Source: Thinopyrum elongatum
Taxonomy: Eukaryota > Streptophyta > Magnoliopsida > Poales > Poaceae
Direction: 5' to 3'
Assembly (NCBI GenBank): GCA_011799875.1
Contig: CM022302.1
Coordinates: forward strand, 186,302,942 to 186,366,941
Length of the DNA stretch: 64,000 nucleotides
Shown: in pieces, positions 59,530-64,000 of the stretch
How the letters are laid out: the number at the start of each line of letters is the position of its first letter
Position numbering within the stretch: position 1 is the first letter of the stretch
Made by a program: the position numbers and the translations under genes
Notes under the pieces: model-generated
The model's input: only the letters and a program-made list of their open reading frames with translations
Told to the model about the DNA's origin: nothing
The model's database searches: none

Positions 59530-60458
59530 CTAGCAAAAGAGCCCGTGCGTTGCAACGGGGGAAAAAACATAACACACGCTCTCAACCCAACAACCATCAC
59601 TCAAGACCACAAATAGGTATATCTCCTTTATTTTAGCGAGGCATCATATTTGTGTTGCCGCTTATCCTCCTTCTCACCCTCGCCGGCGATGGCCTCAGTG
59701 TTCACACAAATCAAAACGTGTTTGAATGTGGTTAATCCTAAGGCATCTCTCTCTCCCTCTCCCTCTCTCTCTCTCGCTTTCTCTCACTCTCGCGATGAGA
59801 AATCTGTTGTTTTCCCCTGCGACGTTTTTTAGAGGTATGCATGTGTAGTTATCGATGTTTTGTTTTCATTATATGGTTATAGTGGGTGTTTATTTGCAAT
59901 CCGGATCGCCGCCGGTAAGAAAGAAAAACAGATCGTGTGATATAGATAATAAGTTTGCTTTCAAAACAATATTTAAAAAATATTTAGCAGGTAAAATTAA
60001 CATCATACTCAGATTCCACACATTTTTCTAATCAAATTTCATATATAACATGTTAAAATCGGAGTTACGGTTTAAAAGATACGGATAATTTAGAAAATCA
60101 TTTGTTTGAATTAAATATGTTCCAAAATAATATTTAAAAATACTTAATAGGTAAAAATGATCACATATTCATATTCTACATATTTTTCTAATCAAATTTC
60201 ATATATAACATGTTCAAATCGGAGTTACGGTTTAAAAGATATGGATGATTTAGAAAAGCATTTGTTTGACTTAAATATGATCCGCGAATGAATTACCTAA
60301 AAGGTCAGGGGATTTTCGTAAAAATGTAAAATAATGGTTCGGATGTGACTTAAGTCCAGACTGCGGGTTGATTTCAAGCAAATAGAGGGTTTTTTTTTGC
60401 AAAAAGGTGCGACGGACGGACCGGCAGAAGCACTCCATGCTTTATTATTAGGTAGAGA
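59530..60458 (-). mobile_element. Non-autonomous Helitron
   Basis: On the minus strand it starts TCTCTACCTAATAATAAAGC and ends with the hairpin CCCGTTGCAACGCACGGG, then CTCTTTTGCTAG. It is inserted exactly between A (59529) and T (60459), with no target duplication. TC start, 3' hairpin, CTAG end and A/T target are the Helitron hallmarks. 929 bp with no Rep/helicase. It contains a CT microsatellite (59747-59800) and two direct repeats of about 160 bp (59960 and 60122 onward). It lies in the 3' flank of the charged ORF. Confidence 0.88.
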
Positions 60459-60734
60459 TTCTGTGATGAACTAATGAACAATAAATATATATTATGAATT
60501 CTATTTTTCTATCTGTTTTCGTATACTAATTTGTATCTAGCTGTTATCATCCACATATACAAAATGGAAAGCATATATACACACATTGAAACGGAACATA
60601 TAAGAACGGAAAACAGAGTACACACATTGAAACAAAGCAATAAATAGAGCAATATTATGATTGTTGTGAATACATAGCGCTCCATGTCGAAATGAGTCAA
60701 CAAAATAAACGCATCCATGACCAGCAGCCCTTGC

Positions 60735-61496
60735 CTACGGTAGCTCTTGGCTCTGCCTAAACTCGTGCATGCGTTTGTCCAAGCGGTCGACACGCTCGCG
60801 GTACATCTGGAGCGCGATCTCGAGCTCCAAGTAGGCTATTTCATCAGAGATCACCAGCTCGAAGATGCGATGGCCATGTTCCTCTAATGCGCCATGGTGG
60901 ACACCTGGGCCAAGGAGGCAATCGAGCCTAGCGACCAGCGCGTTCGCATCGAGCGGGCCGCGGACAAGGCAAACGGCGCGACCCATGCGAACAGCGCGGC
61001 GGGCGTCTGATGCAAGTACGGCGCGGCAGGCCTCTGGTGCAAGTACGGTGCAGACAGCCTCTGCCCACTCCTGGCGAGGAATGGGGGTACTGACGGGACG
61101 TGTACCCAGCTGCGATGCCCTATCGACAACAGGCAAGCAACGATGGATCCGCTTTTGCTGTGCGGCATGCCATGCCTCTCGCTCTGCGGTGCTCCAACGG
61201 TCTCGCTGTGCGGCGAGCCACAGCCAATCGGCGCGGACACGCCTAGCTTGCTCTGTGACGCACCATCGATCATGTTGTGCGGCGAGCTGTAGCCTCTCGG
61301 CGCTGACATGCCTATCTTGATCCGCGGCGCTGAAGTGCCATGCGCCAAGGGTCTGCTCAACCCTGGCGATGACGCGCATCACGGCGTCGTCCATCGCGTT
61401 GCCAGGGAGCGCCTCGGCCTCAACGGGCCGTGGCGTCTTCTCGTTTTCCTCATCGAGGAGGTTGATGGCAGAGGCGGCGCTTTGGTGGGTTGGCAT
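60735..61496 (-). CDS. CACTA-2 253-aa ORF, intact, unknown function
   Basis: An uninterrupted frame from the ATG at 61496 (MPTHQSAASAINLLDEENEK) to 60735. Two similar blocks in the middle (RLQLAAQHDRW, WLWLAAQRDRW) suggest a helical repeat of about 29 residues. The C-terminal part (ISDEIAYLELEIALQMYRER) is a likely coiled coil. Base composition is G/C-rich. It lies between the 84-bp repeats and the array, in the same relative place as the 15106 ORF of CACTA-1, though similarity is not obvious. It is the only long intact frame of CACTA-2. I do not recognise a domain. Confidence 0.5.
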   Translation of the reverse strand: MPTHQSAASAINLLDEENEKTPRPVEAEALPGNAMDDAVMRVIARVEQTLGAWHFSAADQDRHVSAERLQLAAQHDRWCVTEQARRVRADWLWLAAQRDRWSTAEREAWHAAQQKRIHRCLPVVDRASQLGTRPVSTPIPRQEWAEAVCTVLAPEACRAVLASDARRAVRMGRAVCLVRGPLDANALVARLDCLLGPGVHHGALEEHGHRIFELVISDEIAYLELEIALQMYRERVDRLDKRMHEFRQSQELP

Positions 61497-61782
61497 GCTT
61501 GGAAAAGGTGGATGTGCTACAGGCTATGCTTGGTGCCTCGGTGCGTCGCGCGCCGCCTAGGTTTAGGCGCAACATCGCTGGGTGGCGGCGGGAGAAATGG
61601 CGAGAAACGGTGGCGTATTCAGAAAATGCCATCAATTAATGGAAACTTAGCATAGAAGGAACATCGAGCTAGCACGACGCGGGCGGGCACATTGCTCGCC
61701 CAAGGCTATGATCCATATACTTGTGTTCCCAACAGAGTACACTACTCACAGTAAATAATATTGTTCCGTTTATCCTAGTAGA

Positions 61783-61830
61783 GCAGTGGTGACAAGCTTC
61801 ACAAGAAGTAGATGATGATCAGATGATCGT
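61783..61830 (+). pseudogene. Relic of the exonuclease gene 3' end
   Basis: GAGCAGTGGTGACAAGCTTC and CACAAGAAGTAGATGATGAT match the last codons and downstream sequence of the CACTA-1 exonuclease pseudogene (13330-13370, inverse), with further homology out to the 84-bp repeats. The rest of that gene is absent, so CACTA-2 has lost it. Confidence 0.6.
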
Positions 61831-61894
61831 TTATCCTAGTTAATTATGCATGTAATAGTTTACTTTGGTGTGTGGAAATGTCATGTGCGTACTA

Positions 61895-62475
61895 GCCACC
61901 TTTGTAATTGGATGTTTGCCGCGTATCACACACATCTTGTTTACACGAAACGTTTCTATTCTCTTGGCTCAACACAAACAGTTTATCGGAATGAACTGTA
62001 TGCCCTCCATTGCACACACCTTGATCTGGCTGAACCGTTTCTATTGCATTACCTAATCAAAAACAGTTCATCCGAGTGAACCGTATGCCGTATATCGCAC
62101 ACACCTTGATCTGGCTGACCATTTCTTTTGTGTTGCCTAATTACAAACAGTTCATCCGAGTGAACTGTATGCCGTATATCGCACACACCTTGATCTGGCT
62201 GACCATTTCTTTTGTGTTGCCTAATTACAAACAGTTCATCCGAGTGAACTGTATGCCGTATATCGCACACACCTTCATCTGGCTGCCCATTTCTGTTGTT
62301 CCGCCTCATCACAAACAGTTTATCCGAGTGAACTATATGTCGTATATCGCACATACCTTCATCTGGCTGCCCATTTCTGTTGTTCTGCCTCATCGCAAAC
62401 AGTTCATTGAACTGAACTGTATGCCCAGCATCGCACATGCAACTAAAATCTGAACCGTGTTTGATGTATCCGCCA
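61895..62475. repeat. 84-bp subterminal tandem repeats of CACTA-2
   Basis: AACAGTTCATCCGAGTGAAC or a variant starts at 61977, 62062, 62146, 62230, 62314 and 62398, a period of 84 bp (once 85). Since 84 is divisible by three, both strands show repetitive open frames of 125-147 codons that are probably by-products. Confidence 0.95.
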
Positions 62476-62569
62476 TCGCAAATGTTTTGCATCTTTTTTG
62501 ACGGTTTTTTATATCACCGTTTGCGATTAATGCATCGCACACAGTTTCATCGAAGGGTCTCTGATTGTA

Positions 62570-62599
62570 GTGTCGCGTTAGCAGCATCCTGCAGTAGTG
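62570..62599 (-). repeat. Right terminal inverted repeat of CACTA-2
   Basis: On the minus strand CACTACTGCAGGATGCTGCT, then AACGCGACA. Counterpart of 11097-11125. Confidence 0.85.
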
Positions 62600-64000
62600 A
62601 TATATGAAAGTGACAACATAGGAGACTCTCTATCATGAAGAACATGGTGATACTTTGAAGCACAAGTGTGGAAAAAGGATAGTAACATTGTCCCTTCTCT
62701 CCTTTTCTCTCTTTTTTTCTCTTTTTTTTATTTCGGGCTCTTTGGCCTCTTTTCTTTTTTTTGTCCGGAGCCTCATCCCGACTTGTGGCGGAATCATAGT
62801 CTCCATCATCCTTTCCTCACTTGGGACAATGCTCTAATAATGATGATCATCACACTTTTATTTACTTACAACTCGATACTAGAACAAAGATATGACTCTA
62901 TATGAATGCCTCCGGCGGTGTACCGGGATGTGCCATGATCTAGCGTGGCATGTATAAAAAATATGAACGGTGGCCAAGCCACAAATACTATGTCAACTAT
63001 ATGATCATGCAAAGCAATATGACAAATGATGGTATATGTCATAATAAACGGAACGGTGGAGTTGCATGGCAATATATCTCGGAATGGCTATGGAAATGCC
63101 ATAATAGGTAGGTATGGTGGTTGTTTTGCAGAAGGGTATATGGTGGGCTTAATGCACCGGCGAAAGTTGCGCGGTACTAGAGAGGCTAGCAAAGGTGGAA
63201 GGGTGAGAGTGCGTATAATCCATGGACTCAACATTAGTCATAAAGAACTCACATACTTCTTGCAAAAATTTATTAGCCATTGAAGCAAAGTACTAATACG
63301 CATGCTCCTAGGGGGATAGATTGGTAGGAAAAGACCATCGCTCATCCCCCACTGCCACTCATAAGGAAGACAATCAAAAATAAATCATGCTCTAACTTCA
63401 TCGCATAACGATAGACCATATGTGCATGCTTTGGGAATCACAAACCTTAACACAAGTATTTCTACAATCCACAATTACTCTCTAGCATGACTCTAATATC
63501 ACCATCTTTATATCTCAAAACAATTGCAAGAAATCAAACTTCTCTTATATTCAATGATCTTTATGAAAGTTTTTATTATATCCCTCTTGGATGCCTATCA
63601 TATTAGGACCAAATTCATAACCTAAGCAAATTGCCATACTATTTTTAAACTCTCAAAATAATATAAGTGAAGCATGAGAGTTCATCAATTTCTACAAAAT
63701 AAAACCACTGTCGTGCTCTAAAAAGATATAAGTGAAGCACTAGAGCAACTGCCTAGCTCAAAAGATATAAGTGAAGAACATAGAGTATTATAATAAATTC
63801 ATGATTAATGTGTGTCCCTCTCAAAAGGTGTGTACAGCAAGGATGATTGTGGCAAACTAAAAAGCAAATAAATTAAAGACTCATATAATACAAGACGCTC
63901 GAAGCAAAACACATATCATGTGGTGAATAAAAATATAGCCTCAAGTAAATTTACCGATGGATTGAAGACAAAAGAGGGGATGCCATCCGGGGCATCCTCA
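62600..64000 (-). other. Gypsy-2 internal region, continues beyond the window
   Basis: Inverse counterpart of about 9690-11096 in Gypsy-1, including the AGTGAAGCACTAGAG-type short repeats. Non-coding as far as visible. Confidence 0.85.

Larger units (their letters stand above)
52517..62599 (-). mobile_element. CACTA-2: non-autonomous CACTA-type transposon with captured genes
   Basis: Ends CACTGGTACAGTGAGTTGC (52517) and, inverted, CACTACTGCAGGATGCTGC (62599), matching the right and left ends of CACTA-1. The element is 10.1 kb, or 9.15 kb without the Helitron. Order on the minus strand: 84-bp repeats, exonuclease relic, 253-aa ORF, divergent ORF, ~500-bp array, Ala-rich gene, conserved promoter, GRF-like gene, 45-bp repeats. 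It is inserted in Gypsy-2. The flanking triplets (AAT left, ATA right) are not identical, so the duplication has decayed or the border is off by a base or two. No transposase seen. Confidence 0.83.
50232..64000 (-). mobile_element. Gypsy-2: second copy of the Gypsy-1 family, inverted, split by CACTA-2
   Basis: Visible from its 3' LTR (50232-51822) through the internal end (51823-52516), the CACTA-2 insertion, and 1.4 kb more internal sequence (62600-64000) leaving the window. The internal sequence matches Gypsy-1 (8974-11096 and 47547-48256) in inverse orientation. Gag and the 5' LTR must lie right of the window. Confidence 0.87.

Noticed and set aside
62049..62492. Long open frames on both strands with 28-residue repeats (125 and 147 codons)
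   Set aside because: They arise because the 84-bp tandem repeat is a multiple of three; frames open on both strands over the same repeat are a by-product.
52517..62599. Clean 3-bp target duplication for CACTA-2
   Set aside because: The flanking triplets AAT and ATA do not match; I could not define an exact duplication.
11097..62599. One giant 51-kb CACTA element from 11097 to 62599
   Set aside because: The matching CCT at 47547 and the read-through of Gypsy-1 sequence show the left element ends at 47546; the two outer ends belong to different copies.

Overview
The window is plant intergenic DNA, most likely from a Triticeae grass (wheat, Aegilops or barley). The evidence is a BARE/Angela-type Copia LTR, several large Ty3/Gypsy LTRs opening TGATACGTCTCC or TGATACGTCC, CACTA-type transposons, a grass-type Helitron and a Stowaway-like MITE. 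I found no single-copy host gene, tRNA, rRNA or CRISPR array. Almost every base can be assigned to a transposable element. Family names are from recognition, not a database search.

Layout. 1-6032: a minus-strand Copia element, cut by the left window edge and inserted in the 5' LTR of a non-autonomous Gypsy element (Gypsy-1, plus strand, 6033-49819). Gypsy-1 carries only gag-protease and is split by a large CACTA-type transposon (CACTA-1, 11097-47546; 3-bp target duplication CCT). CACTA-1 was itself invaded by a solo LTR (11509-13096, duplication ACAAG), a second solo LTR (15825-17679, duplication GCGGC) and a Tat-lineage Gypsy element (18289-39046, duplication AAGTC). The Tat element was split inside pol by an Athila-lineage Gypsy element (24579-34878, duplication CACGC). 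This gives four clean nesting levels. After a 412-bp spacer (49820-50231) comes a second, minus-strand member of the Gypsy-1 family (Gypsy-2, 50232 to beyond 64000). It is split by a second CACTA-type element (CACTA-2, 52517-62599) that contains a 929-bp Helitron (59530-60458).

The most interesting content is the pair of CACTA-type elements. They are inverted relative to each other and collinear. One end has 45-bp tandem repeats and the other 84-bp repeats. Between them lie a ~500-bp tandem array, an Ala-rich coiled-coil gene and a conserved promoter/leader. Behind that same leader CACTA-1 carries an acidic-tailed ORF and then a B3-like DNA-binding gene, while CACTA-2 carries a GRF-zinc-finger-like coiled-coil gene. 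CACTA-1 also carries a decayed WRN-type 3'-5' exonuclease gene, and CACTA-2 keeps only its tail. Neither has a recognisable transposase. The two sit within about 20 bp of the same site in two copies of the same Gypsy family.

Nearly all coding regions are broken. In the Tat element 10 of 11 premature stops are TAG, mostly at positions where CAG is expected, which fits deamination of methylated CHG sites. The Athila element is the best preserved. It also has an extra coiled-coil ORF after pol, with an LTR-like promoter of its own.
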